Shown piece by piece: positions 54,557-62,420 of a stretch of 64,000 nt of DNA; the first letter of the stretch is position 1; every line of letters starts with the position of its first letter. The translations under genes and the position numbers were made by a program. This stretch comes from Flavobacteriaceae bacterium MAR_2010_188 (lineage in GTDB: Bacteria; Bacteroidota; Bacteroidia; Flavobacteriales; Flavobacteriaceae), in NCBI GenBank assembly GCA_900104375.1, contig LT629302.1, forward strand, positions 3,002,001 to 3,066,000, in the 5' to 3' direction. The notes under the pieces are model-generated. The model did no database searches. It was not told the DNA's origin and worked only from the letters and a program-made list of their open reading frames with translations.

Positions 54557-55660
54557 ATGACCGATAGCCAACTTTTACATCTGCTTGCACTACAACATAT
54601 TCCTAAAATTGGGGATATTACGGCGAAGAAACTAATCAGTCACTGTGGTTCTGCGGAAGCCGTTCTAAATGAGAAAAAGCATAATCTCCTTAAGATTGAA
54701 GGTATTGGTTCTTCCATGTTGAAAGAGATAAATTCTAAAATTTATTTAGAATCCGCTGAGAACGAATTAAGGTTTATCAGAAAAAATGATATTGAGGTAA
54801 AATACTTTATGGATAAGGATTATCCGGAGCAATTGTCCCATTGCATAGACAGTCCAATTTTACTGTTTTGTTCTGGAAACATTAATCTTGAAAATCGCCG
54901 TGCCATAAGTATAGTTGGAACAAGGAATATTACAAATCATGGAATTGCCTTTTGCGAAAGATTAGTAGAGGAACTGAAGCCTTTTGATCCGATTATAATT
55001 TCAGGTTTTGCTTATGGTACAGATATTACAGCGCAAAAGGCTGCGGTAAATCATGGCCTACAAACCATTGGCTGTTTGGCCCACGGTTTAAACCAAATCT
55101 ATCCGAAAGTCCATAAAAAGTATGTTACAGAAATCGAAAAAAATGGTGGTTTTATAACAGATTTTTGGAGCAGTGACAACTTCGACCGCAATAATTTTTT
55201 AAAACGAAACCGCATCATTGCTGGTCTAAGTGAAGCCACGATTGTTATTGAATCTGCAGAAAAAGGCGGAAGCTTAGTCACGGCAGATATTGCGAATTCA
55301 TATAATCGCGACGTCTTTGCAGTCCCTGGCAGAACCACCGATTCGCAAAGTGTGGGCTGTAACGATTTAATAAAGCAACAGAAGGCACATTTGTTGTCTA
55401 CTCCCTTAGATATCGCGTACATGTTAGATTGGAAGTTAGATAAGGACCAGAAAAAATCAGTGCAAAAGAAACTCTTTGTAGAATTGGATGAAGAAGAAAA
55501 ACTTATTTATAGTTTTTTGAATTCTAACGGAAAGGAACAGCTCGACCTCATTGCTTTAAAATGTGAAATGCCAATCTATAAAGTGGCCGGCGTTTTACTT
55601 AATATGGAATTGAAAGGCGTAATAAGACCGCTTCCCGGGAAATTATTTGAAGCTATTTAA
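54557..55660 (+). CDS. dprA: DNA-processing protein DprA
   Basis: Loads RecA on incoming single-stranded DNA during transformation. It has 367 residues: an N-terminal helical (SAM-like) region with two helix-hairpin-helix-like turns, the Rossmann-like core (SIVGTRNITNHGIAF, GFAYGTDITAQKAAVNHGLQTIGCLAHGL, LKRNRIIAGLSEATIVIES) and a C-terminal winged-helix domain from about 300. Convergent with trpS without any spacer. Confidence 0.95.
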   Translation: MTDSQLLHLLALQHIPKIGDITAKKLISHCGSAEAVLNEKKHNLLKIEGIGSSMLKEINSKIYLESAENELRFIRKNDIEVKYFMDKDYPEQLSHCIDSPILLFCSGNINLENRRAISIVGTRNITNHGIAFCERLVEELKPFDPIIISGFAYGTDITAQKAAVNHGLQTIGCLAHGLNQIYPKVHKKYVTEIEKNGGFITDFWSSDNFDRNNFLKRNRIIAGLSEATIVIESAEKGGSLVTADIANSYNRDVFAVPGRTTDSQSVGCNDLIKQQKAHLLSTPLDIAYMLDWKLDKDQKKSVQKKLFVELDEEEKLIYSFLNSNGKEQLDLIALKCEMPIYKVAGVLLNMELKGVIRPLPGKLFEAI

Positions 55661-56629
55661 CTAATAACCCACTTTCTCCCGAACTCTTCCCAATACTTCA
55701 TTTGCGACAATCTTGGCTTTTTTGGAACCATCTTTCAATATTTCTTCTAGTTCGTTCAAGTTGCTCATATAATGGTTATATCTGCTTCTTTCATAACTAA
55801 AATGCTTCAAAATTAAATCTAAAAGAGCTTTTTTGGCGTGTCCATATCCATAACCTCCTTCTTCATAATTGGTCTTCATGGTTTCAACTTCATCTTTATC
55901 TGCCAACAAGCTATAGACCGCAAAACAATTACAGCTTTTCCAATCTTTGGGTTCTTCCAAAGGAGTGCTGTCGGTTTTAATGGACATTACCTGTTTTTTC
56001 AATTCTTTCTCGGGCAAGAAGATATTGATGATATTGCCCTTGCTTTTGCTCATTTTTTCTCCATCGGTTCCAGGAATTAGCATAGTATGCTCTTGGATAT
56101 CGGCTTCTGGCATAACAAAAGTTTCGCCCATTTTAGCGTGAAACCTAGAAGCAACATCCCTGGTCATCTCAATATGTTGTAATTGATCCTTACCAACCGG
56201 AATAATACCTGCATCATACAATAAAATGTCGGCTGCCATTAACATCGGGTAAGTAAACAGTCCGGCGTTAACATCTTCCAACCTATCGGCTTTATCCTTA
56301 AAACTATGGGCAAGCGTTAGACGTTGGTATGGATAAAAACAGCTAAGATACCAAGATAATTCGGTTACCTGCGCCACATCGCTCTGACGATAAAAAACCG
56401 TTTTATTTACATCTAACCCACAGGCTAACCAAGTTGCCGCGGTAGAATAGGTGTTATTACGAAGTTCTTTCGCATCCTTAATTTGGGTTAGAGAATGCAT
56501 ATCTGCAATAAATAGAAAAGAATCATTTTCTGCATTATCGGACATTGCAATTGCTGGCTTTATGGCACCCAAAATATTTCCTAAATGTGGTGTTCCTGTA
56601 CTTTGTATTCCTGTTAAAATTCTTGCCAT
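55661..56629 (-). CDS. trpS: tryptophan-tRNA ligase
   Basis: Class I aminoacyl-tRNA synthetase of 322 residues. The HIGH-equivalent TGTPHLGN lies at residues 11-18 and the KMSKS loop in DGEKMSKSKGN. It starts 140 bases downstream of the divergent plsC-like gene. A leader with a -7 element and a 7-base-pair hairpin lies upstream (56,681-56,726). Confidence 0.96.
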   Translation of the reverse strand: MARILTGIQSTGTPHLGNILGAIKPAIAMSDNAENDSFLFIADMHSLTQIKDAKELRNNTYSTAATWLACGLDVNKTVFYRQSDVAQVTELSWYLSCFYPYQRLTLAHSFKDKADRLEDVNAGLFTYPMLMAADILLYDAGIIPVGKDQLQHIEMTRDVASRFHAKMGETFVMPEADIQEHTMLIPGTDGEKMSKSKGNIINIFLPEKELKKQVMSIKTDSTPLEEPKDWKSCNCFAVYSLLADKDEVETMKTNYEEGGYGYGHAKKALLDLILKHFSYERSRYNHYMSNLNELEEILKDGSKKAKIVANEVLGRVREKVGY

Positions 56630-56680
56630 AATACTCCCTATAGATGCGGGGATTTTTTTATCGATTCACGTTTCATTAAT

Positions 56681-56726
56681 GTGAGAGATATTGAAAGACC
56701 TCTCACTCTTCAAGCCTTCAAAGTTA
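56681..56726 (-). promoter_or_regulatory. promoter element and leader hairpin of trpS
   Basis: On the minus strand, TAACTTTG (56,726-56,719) fits TAnnTTTG. Just downstream in the transcript, GTGAGAG (56,681-56,687) and CTCTCAC (56,700-56,706) form a perfect 7-base-pair stem with a 12-base loop, about 50 bases before the start codon. Confidence 0.4.
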
Positions 56727-56774
56727 ATTCATTTAGAGATAAATTGTAATTAAAATGGTTAGTTTTGGCTTAAT

Positions 56775-57527
56775 ATGAAAGTCTTCAAATATATTTTCTG
56801 GACACTTTACAGAATATGGTTTTACATTCTCGTTGCCGTACCCATCATATTATTGTTTCCGATTCTGGTGATTACAATCATTAAAGAAGAATGGTATCCT
56901 TATTTCTTTGCGATAGCTCGGGGTTGGGCGCTCTTTATTTTAGTTGGGATGGGTTTCGATCTAAAAATTATCAGGGAACAAAAACTGCTTCCAGGCAAAA
57001 GCTATATGTTTATCGCCAATCACACCTCGATGGCAGATATAATGCTCATGCTAGTTACGGTACACAATCCGTTTGTCTTTGTGGGTAAAAAGGAATTGGC
57101 AAAGCTTCCGCTCTTTGGATTCTTTTATAAACGCACCTGCATCTTGGTGGATAGAAGTAGCGTTCGTAGCAGACAGGCGGTCTTTAAACATGCGCAACGT
57201 AGATTAAACCAAGGATTAAGTATTTGCATTTTTCCGGAAGGAGGAGTTACAGAAGAAGATTTGTTATTAGACCATTTTAAGGATGGAGCATTTAGATTGG
57301 CAATTAACCACCAGATTCCCATTGTTCCCATAACTTTTCCGGATAATAAAAAAAGATTCTCTTTTGAATTCTTTAGTGGAAGCCCCGGATTAATGCGGGC
57401 TAAAGTACATTCATTTATAAGTACGGAAGTGAAAACAACCTCAGACACTAAGCCACTAAATATTTTATGTCGAGATATTATCTATAATCAATTGTTGGCA
57501 TACTCTAAAACAAAAAAGCTGTCCTAA
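56775..57527 (+). CDS. 1-acyl-sn-glycerol-3-phosphate acyltransferase (PlsC family)
   Basis: A 250-residue membrane-bound acyltransferase. Hydrophobic N-terminus (about 5-60), catalytic HX4D motif NHTSMAD near residues 83-89, and the phosphate-binding FPEGGVTEED near 155-164. It acylates lysophosphatidate in phospholipid synthesis. Convergent with the outer-membrane barrel gene. Confidence 0.92.
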   Translation: MKVFKYIFWTLYRIWFYILVAVPIILLFPILVITIIKEEWYPYFFAIARGWALFILVGMGFDLKIIREQKLLPGKSYMFIANHTSMADIMLMLVTVHNPFVFVGKKELAKLPLFGFFYKRTCILVDRSSVRSRQAVFKHAQRRLNQGLSICIFPEGGVTEEDLLLDHFKDGAFRLAINHQIPIVPITFPDNKKRFSFEFFSGSPGLMRAKVHSFISTEVKTTSDTKPLNILCRDIIYNQLLAYSKTKKLS

Positions 57528-57547
57528 AAAATAGAACAGCTAATTGC

Positions 57548-57570
57548 TATCATTGCACCACACAATGATA
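57548..57570. terminator. possible bidirectional hairpin between plsC-like and barrel genes
   Basis: TATCATTG (57,548-57,555) and CAATGATA (57,563-57,570) form a perfect 8-base-pair stem in the 63-base convergent gap. No T-run follows, so terminator function is uncertain. Confidence 0.35.
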
Positions 57571-57590
57571 AACCTAACCAACCAAAAAAC

Positions 57591-59279
57591 TTAAAACTTA
57601 AATCGTATCCCGCTATAGATACCTATAAAATAAGGTTGAAATTTGCCCGCACTTTCAGAAAATGTTTCAAATTGATATTTAAAAGTAGGTTCTAAATTTA
57701 AATCTACACTTTCTGAAAATTTAAAATTTAAACCAACACCTAAATTGGCACTATAGCTAGTGTTATTAATGTTATTTGCTTCACCAAGAAGCGTTCTATC
57801 CCCAAGCAGAGAAGAATATATTTCATTTTTGTTTAAAAAGAACGTGCTAAAACCTCCAATTACATTAATTCCGAACCGTTTTTTTAAAAGGGCATATTCT
57901 ACTTCAAGCGGTATTTCTATAAAACCGATTTCTTGGTCGATAGAACTTTTTAAACTATTTGCCACAACATCCGGAACGACCGCAAAGCTGAGGTTAGATG
58001 CGCTAATAAAAGAAGTATTTGCCTGATTGTCTTTAAACTTCACATAACGCAAACGTTCATTGCCGTTAACCCTTGTATTGGCATTTCTGTACACGATAAC
58101 TTGATTTGTACTATAACCTAAATCTACTTTATTAACTCCGGCCCTTAACTTAAACCTATCGTTTAGAGCATAACTACCGTTGATACCATAACTAAAATTG
58201 ATTTTTCCTGATTTGGAATTTTCCGTAAACTGACCATCGATAGAAGAACCATCACCAAAACTATTAAAATAAACAGGCGACACGTTAGGGGAAATGTTCC
58301 ACCTGTTCATCTTTTCTACCTCTTCTTTCTCTTTTTCTTCTTCGAGAATTGCAACCTCCTCCTCAAGTGACGAACCGTTTTCTTCTTTGTTTTCTGCAAT
58401 GGTAGGAACATCGGTAGGTTTAATATCTTCTTTTATAATTAAAGCAGGATCAGCGATATCTTTTTCTGATTTATTCGTTTTGGTTGAATTTTCCACTACC
58501 GTAGTAGAAGTTTCTCCAATTTTCTCTTGTTGAACAGTCGCTGGACTTTTTCCCTTTTCGACTTCATTAATTTTTGTGCTTGAATTCCTAGCCACAGGAG
58601 CTTCAGTATTCCCTTCAATTTTTTCAACAGTTGAAGATGGCTTAGAGTCGTCTTTGGCAGACGCAACCGAGCTCGATTTATCCGAATTGTTTACCGAGGA
58701 AGAACTTACTCTTTCAGTTAGATTTGGCTTATTACTTTTATTAAGTTGCTTAGCTGAAGCACTGCCAGACTTATTTGAACTTGCAACGCTTCTACTGGCG
58801 TTATTGCTTTTCTGTTTGTTTGAAGATGATTTAGGTTCTTCAGATTCCTTTGTGTTGTTGCTGTTCTCTTTAGCTGAATTAGGGGTTGCAGCTACTTTTG
58901 AAGTCTGATTACTATCATTGTTTAAACGATTATTCGAATTATCTTTTGAAGAATCTTCATTTACTACGACGGTGTTCTGATTTTCATTTAGTTCCGGATT
59001 AGCAGCATCAGACTTACCGGAAGGATTCTCAACATCTACACTTTTAGTGTATTCTAAAATTACATCAGAATCACTCATAAAATAAGAGCCAGCGGATAAA
59101 AGAACCACAAGAGCCGCAGCAATCCCAGCCCATTTCCACCAAACCGGTACTGTTTTTTTGGTAGTGCCCGCCCCGTGGAGCGTAGTATTCACTTTTTCCC
59201 ATACAGCATCATTAGGAGTAGCTTCAAAATTCTTGAACTTTTCCTGAAATAATCTGTCTATGTGTTTTTTCTCGTTCAT
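57591..59279 (-). CDS. anti-sigma-like inner-membrane anchor fused to an outer-membrane beta-barrel
   Basis: A 562-residue protein with a three-part layout. Residues 1-45 are cytoplasmic and charged (MNEKKHIDRLFQEKFKNFEATPNDAVWEKV), like N-termini of flavobacterial proteins encoded after ECF sigma genes, and a membrane helix lies at 46-68. Then comes a long disordered linker rich in Asn, Ser, Lys and Glu (about 85-310). The C-terminal 325-562 is beta-rich with alternating aromatic residues and ends in SGIRFKF, typical of an outer-membrane barrel. It overlaps the sigma-factor gene by one base (TAATG). If folded as drawn it spans both membranes. Confidence 0.75.
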   Translation of the reverse strand: MNEKKHIDRLFQEKFKNFEATPNDAVWEKVNTTLHGAGTTKKTVPVWWKWAGIAAALVVLLSAGSYFMSDSDVILEYTKSVDVENPSGKSDAANPELNENQNTVVVNEDSSKDNSNNRLNNDSNQTSKVAATPNSAKENSNNTKESEEPKSSSNKQKSNNASRSVASSNKSGSASAKQLNKSNKPNLTERVSSSSVNNSDKSSSVASAKDDSKPSSTVEKIEGNTEAPVARNSSTKINEVEKGKSPATVQQEKIGETSTTVVENSTKTNKSEKDIADPALIIKEDIKPTDVPTIAENKEENGSSLEEEVAILEEEKEKEEVEKMNRWNISPNVSPVYFNSFGDGSSIDGQFTENSKSGKINFSYGINGSYALNDRFKLRAGVNKVDLGYSTNQVIVYRNANTRVNGNERLRYVKFKDNQANTSFISASNLSFAVVPDVVANSLKSSIDQEIGFIEIPLEVEYALLKKRFGINVIGGFSTFFLNKNEIYSSLLGDRTLLGEANNINNTSYSANLGVGLNFKFSESVDLNLEPTFKYQFETFSESAGKFQPYFIGIYSGIRFKF

Positions 59280-59821
59280 TACAATGACTTCAAATTGGAG
59301 CCCATTCTATAATCTTCAATCTTTTCTTTTAAAATCAATCTTGCTCGTGAAAGATTAGATTTTGAACCCCCAACCGAAATATCGAGCATCTTCGAAATTT
59401 CTTTATGTGAATAACCGTCTAAAGCGTACATATTAAAAACTAATCTGTATCGATCCGGTAATTCTTGTATTATCTTTAAGAGAAATTCCATTGAAAGATC
59501 TTCTTCGTCAATTTCGACTACGACATCTTCAATTTGATTCTCATTTACTAAGTTAAAAACCCCTGCACCGCGATATTTCTGAAGTGCTGTATTAACCGTT
59601 ATCCTCTTCATCCAACCTTCAAAAGAGCCATTTCCTTTATACTGGGAAATTTTGTTAAAAATGGTCACGAATGCATCGTGCAGAGTATCTTCAGCCTCTA
59701 CATAGTTTTTAGAATATTTAAGACTGACCGAAAATAATTTACTCGCAAAGAGTTTATATATTTGACTTTGAGCCTTAGCATCTTCTTTTTTACATTGATC
59801 TATGAGTTGTTCTAAACTCAA
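59279..59821 (-). CDS. ECF-type RNA polymerase sigma factor
   Basis: A 180-residue sigma-70 family member with only regions 2 and 4. Region 2 includes YVEAEDTLHDAFVTIFNKISQYKGNGSFEGWMKRITVNTALQKYR (about 41-85). Region 4 includes LPDRYRLVFNMYALDGYSHKEISKMLDISVGGSKSNLSRARLILKEKI. It is translationally coupled to the downstream membrane/barrel protein, the usual place for an anti-sigma factor. Target promoters are not evident. Confidence 0.93.
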   Translation of the reverse strand: MSLEQLIDQCKKEDAKAQSQIYKLFASKLFSVSLKYSKNYVEAEDTLHDAFVTIFNKISQYKGNGSFEGWMKRITVNTALQKYRGAGVFNLVNENQIEDVVVEIDEEDLSMEFLLKIIQELPDRYRLVFNMYALDGYSHKEISKMLDISVGGSKSNLSRARLILKEKIEDYRMGSNLKSL

Positions 59822-59848
59822 TTACTTCCCCCTTTTTAACTACTATTA

Positions 59849-60262
59849 TTATTCCGTTACGGGCACTTCCACTGTATAATAATTGTCTTCCCCTAAACTA
59901 TTCTTTCCTTTCCAAAATTTAAAAACATAAGGTCCTCTATTTTCAATTTTTAAATCGAAAGAAGCTTCCTCAAGACGTCCGTTATAGGGTTCACAAAGTT
60001 GGTCATCGATAACGTTGTTTAATACTATCGATGTTAACTCTGTACCCTCTCCAATAAAAAAGAAATCCTTAAAGCTATAACAGGTCGAAGGGACATAATA
60101 ATCTACCATAATAGTGTAAGTGTTACCAAATGTAAACTCGTCTTGTATGTACACATTGTTGACTGGCATAGATTCTGGATGAAAAGTAGGCTCAGAGGAA
60201 ACACTGTCCACACTACAATTAAGCAATAACAACAAACCAATTAAAAAGCCAATCTTCTTCAT
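59849..60262 (-). CDS. hypothetical lipoprotein
   Basis: A 137-residue lipoprotein started at ATG 60,262, giving MKKIGFLIGLLLLLNC with the lipidated Cys at 16. The mature domain is beta-rich with two or three Cys (TCYSFKDFFF, DQLCEPYNG) and looks like a small immunoglobulin-like fold. It lies 27 bases upstream of the sigma gene on the same strand and may be co-transcribed with it. No function recognised. Confidence 0.75.
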   Translation of the reverse strand: MKKIGFLIGLLLLLNCSVDSVSSEPTFHPESMPVNNVYIQDEFTFGNTYTIMVDYYVPSTCYSFKDFFFIGEGTELTSIVLNNVIDDQLCEPYNGRLEEASFDLKIENRGPYVFKFWKGKNSLGEDNYYTVEVPVTE

Positions 60263-60332
60263 TAATAAACAATTTAGGGCCATTTACTTCTAGTATTAGA
60301 TGCACAATTATCATAAAGGTTGCGCTCTAAAC

Positions 60333-60356
60333 CAAAAAACCCTGCATAAAGCAGGA
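60333..60356 (-). terminator. intrinsic terminator of recA
   Basis: On the minus strand, CCTGC (60,355-60,351) and GCAGG (60,345-60,341) form a stem with a TTTAT loop followed by a run of T (plus-strand A, 60,334-60,339), 20 bases after the recA stop. Confidence 0.8.
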
Positions 60357-60375
60357 CTTTTCTTAAGTTAAATTT

Positions 60376-61380
60376 TTATGCTAAAGCTTTAACACTGGCC
60401 CGGACCTTCTCTTCTAGCTCATCCATTAATTCTGGATTATCTTTGATCAGTGCCTTAACAGCGTCTCGTCCTTGACCGAGTTTGGTGTCTTCGTAACTAA
60501 ACCAAGAACCACTCTTTTTAATAATTTCATGCTCTACTGCGATATCTAAAATTTCACCAACTTTAGAAATACCCTCTCCATACATAATGTCGAATTCTGC
60601 CATTTTAAATGGTGGAGCGACCTTATTCTTTACAACCTTAACTCTGGTCTTATTACCCATAACATCACCATTGCTTTCTTTTATCTGGGTAGATCTACGA
60701 ATGTCTAATCGCACAGAAGCATAGAATTTTAAGGCATTACCACCAGTGGTTGTTTCTGGATTACCAAACATAACCCCGATTTTCTCCCTCAACTGGTTAA
60801 TAAATATCATGGTACAGTTGGTTTTGCTAATAGAACCGGTTAGCTTCCTGAGCGCCTGAGACATTAAACGGGCATGTAATCCCATTTTAGAATCTCCCAT
60901 TTCTCCTTCAATCTCACTTTTTGGTGTAAGCGCGGCAACAGAATCTATCACCACGATATCTATCGCTCCTGATCTTACTAAATTATCTGCAATCTCTAAG
61001 GCTTGCTCACCATTATCTGGTTGAGAAATTATAAGGTTCTCTAAATCTACTCCTAATTTTTCGGCATAAAACCTATCAAAGGCATGTTCTGCATCGATAA
61101 ACGCAGCGATACCTCCGGCTTTTTGTGCTTCTGCAATTGCGTGTAGGGTCAAAGTTGTTTTACCGGATGATTCTGGGCCATAAATTTCTATAACCCGACC
61201 TCTTGGATAACCACCTACTCCAAGAGCAATATCAAGACCGAGAGAACCAGATGGAATTGCTTCAATATCCATTATCGCCTGATCACTCATTCTCATTACC
61301 GTTCCCTTACCGTAGGCCTTATCTAGCTTATCTAACGTTAATTGTAATGCTTTTAATTTTGCTTCCTTTTCACTCGCCAT
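60376..61380 (-). CDS. recA: recombinase RecA
   Basis: DNA strand-exchange protein and SOS coprotease of 334 residues. Walker A GPESSGKT lies at 68-75. Other conserved blocks are the Walker B region [38 protein letters not shown] and the DNA-binding loop L2 in [28 protein letters not shown]. It lacks the acidic tail of the E. coli protein. Single gene with its own terminator. No LexA-type operator is apparent upstream. Confidence 0.98.
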   Translation of the reverse strand: MASEKEAKLKALQLTLDKLDKAYGKGTVMRMSDQAIMDIEAIPSGSLGLDIALGVGGYPRGRVIEIYGPESSGKTTLTLHAIAEAQKAGGIAAFIDAEHAFDRFYAEKLGVDLENLIISQPDNGEQALEIADNLVRSGAIDIVVIDSVAALTPKSEIEGEMGDSKMGLHARLMSQALRKLTGSISKTNCTMIFINQLREKIGVMFGNPETTTGGNALKFYASVRLDIRRSTQIKESNGDVMGNKTRVKVVKNKVAPPFKMAEFDIMYGEGISKVGEILDIAVEHEIIKKSGSWFSYEDTKLGQGRDAVKALIKDNPELMDELEEKVRASVKALA

Positions 61381-61590
61381 ATCAACTTTATTTTTTTAAA
61401 TTAAGGTTAGCTAAATTACGACATCTTTTCATTTTTTTTGACCCTCAACGCAACCTTTTTGTAATTAGAACATCTACCAATTGAGATTGGGAAAACTTGC
61501 TATGAAAATAATTGTATTTCCTACAAAAAATCAGGTTTGCAATGCTAAGTCAAATCGGTTCTAATGATTTTTTAGTTTTAATGTTTTAAA
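61381..61590. other. spacer upstream of recA, no gene
   Basis: About 210 AT-rich bases between the recA start and the candidate small RNA. It must hold the recA promoter on the minus strand; the nearest candidate, TAATTTAG (read on the minus strand about 35 bases before the gene), is imperfect and has no -33 partner at normal spacing. No reading frame of interest. Confidence 0.4.
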
Positions 61591-61728
61591 GTACTAGGTG
61601 TTTCGTTCGTGATGCGTCTCCATGACGAACGTGAAGCCGATTGCGACAATCGCTGTCTATCTTTTTCCCAAATGGATTCGCCGTGATTGTCCAAAAAAAA
61701 GCACTTTGGTACGCCAGAGTGCTTTTTT
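61591..61728 (+). ncRNA. candidate structured small RNA with terminator
   Basis: A 138-base segment with nested complementarity. A closing helix pairs 61,591-61,600 with 61,702-61,712 (ten pairs, one bulge, two G-U). Inside are a strong hairpin at 61,604-61,631 (11 pairs with one mismatch, loop CGTCTC) and a small one at 61,638-61,652. GACAATC (61,645-61,651) can alternatively pair with GATTGTC (61,685-61,691). A terminator hairpin (61,701-61,722 plus T-run) ends it and competes with the closing helix. No protein frame fits. Could be a 6S-type RNA or another conserved RNA; no exact promoter was found. Confidence 0.5.
61693..61728 (+). terminator. intrinsic terminator ending the candidate small RNA
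   Basis: GCACTTTGG (61,701-61,709) pairs with CCAGAGTGC (61,714-61,722) with one G-U pair and a TACG loop; the stem is extended by A8 against T6. The flanking A and T runs would let it work in both directions. Confidence 0.8.
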
Positions 61729-61737
61729 GTTTTTAGG

Positions 61738-61845
61738 AAGGAAGAACTGAGTACTAAGAATTAAGAACCAAGAACTAATGACAGAGACTAAAGAACAAAG
61801 ACCAAGGACATTTGACCAAAAACCAACCAACCAAATACTATTTTC
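61738..61845. repeat. T-poor degenerate repeat block
   Basis: About 100 bases made of variants of AAGAACTAAG, AAGAACCAAG, AAGAACAAAG and ACCAA, almost without T. A short minus-strand frame crosses it but has low-complexity content. It is similar in style to the repeats at 33,050 and 44,893. Confidence 0.55.
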
Positions 61846-61880
61846 TTGACTATCCCGCTTCAAAAATGATTAGAATAAGT

Positions 61881-61922
61881 TTTTCGACAGGCCTGCCTGC
61901 CGGCAGGCAGGCTCAAATTGAC
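61881..61922 (-). repeat. short interspersed repeat with a perfect GC-rich palindrome
   Basis: A reverse-orientation copy of the family seen at 42,839 and 62,138: CGACAG, then a perfect 22-base palindrome (61,891-61,912, built from CCTG/CAGG units), then CTCAAATTGAC. The GC-rich palindrome lies exactly where the 42,839 copy also carries one. Confidence 0.65.
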
Positions 61923-61952
61923 AATATAATTATTATTAAATAAGTTAAACAG

Positions 61953-62035
61953 CCTAAAACCTAATCCCTAAAACCTAATCCCTAAAACCTAAAACCTAAA
62001 ACCTAAACCCTAATCCCCAATCCCCAATCCCCAAC
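61953..62035. repeat. array of CCTAAAA and CCCTAAT/CCCCAAT units
   Basis: Over 80 bases of head-to-tail heptamer-like units: CCTAAAA repeated, mixed with ATCCCTA, then AATCCCC three times. Resembles eukaryotic telomere repeats by composition only. Non-coding. Confidence 0.7.
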
Positions 62036-62137
62036 AACAAACAACTTAGAATATAGACCGGAGAATAAAAGCCTTAGAAAACAGATTTAAAATCGGTGAT
62101 TAGCGAATAAGTCAAAAAAACTATGCACTATATTATT

Positions 62138-62160
62138 GTCACGCTGAGCTTGTCAAAGTG
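62138..62160 (+). repeat. short interspersed repeat, copy without palindrome
   Basis: GTCACGCTGAGC directly joined to TTGTCAAAGTG. It is the simple form of the element whose other two copies in the window have a GC-rich palindrome inserted at the junction. Confidence 0.6.
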
Positions 62161-62276
62161 CAATATCAATTCATTTTGAATGGGCAATTGGGCACACTAC
62201 TAGGAATATTGAGAAATATAAAATAGAGTGAATATTAGACGATTGTATCAAGTTATAGTAAATAATCATTTCGTTA

Positions 62277-62318
62277 AATCCCTAATCCCTAATCCCTAAT
62301 CCCTAATCCCTAATCCCT
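62277..62318. repeat. six perfect tandem copies of AATCCCT
   Basis: A 42-base perfect heptamer array followed by one diverged unit (AATACCC). The same heptamer occurs in the array at 61,953-62,035. Confidence 0.85.
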
Positions 62319-62327
62319 AATACCCAA

Positions 62328-62355
62328 CAACCATCAACCAACAACCATCAACCAA
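62328..62355. repeat. two perfect copies of a 14-base repeat
   Basis: CAACCATCAACCAA occurs twice in tandem, directly after the heptamer array and 27 bases before the trhO promoter element. Confidence 0.8.
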
Positions 62356-62381
62356 CAAAATACCAACTCAAATTATAATCA

Positions 62382-62389
62382 TACCTTTG
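62382..62389 (+). promoter_or_regulatory. -7 promoter element of trhO
   Basis: TACCTTTG matches TAnnTTTG and lies 31 bases before the trhO start, just after the repeat blocks. No clear TTG at the -33 position. Confidence 0.5.
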
Positions 62390-62420
62390 CCATAACTTAA
62401 ACCTTAAAAATTAGTATAGC

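Noticed and set aside
58294-58908. Plus-strand open frames opposite the barrel/anti-sigma-like gene
   Set aside because: They arise from the biased Ser/Asn/Lys/Glu codons of the linker on the other strand and read as runs of Leu, Ser and Phe. No start context or family similarity.
61591-61728. tRNA, tmRNA or SRP RNA gene
   Set aside because: There is no TTC-G-A T-loop with acceptor stem, no tmRNA tag frame and no SRP GGAAG-type tetraloop helix. The folding pattern differs from all three.
61657-61863. A 68-codon minus-strand frame next to the recA spacer
   Set aside because: It runs through the T-poor repeat block, the terminator hairpin and the candidate small RNA. This composition explains the open frame better than a protein does.
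61953-62355. CRISPR array
   Set aside because: The repeats are head-to-tail heptamers and 14-mers without spacers, and no cas genes are near.
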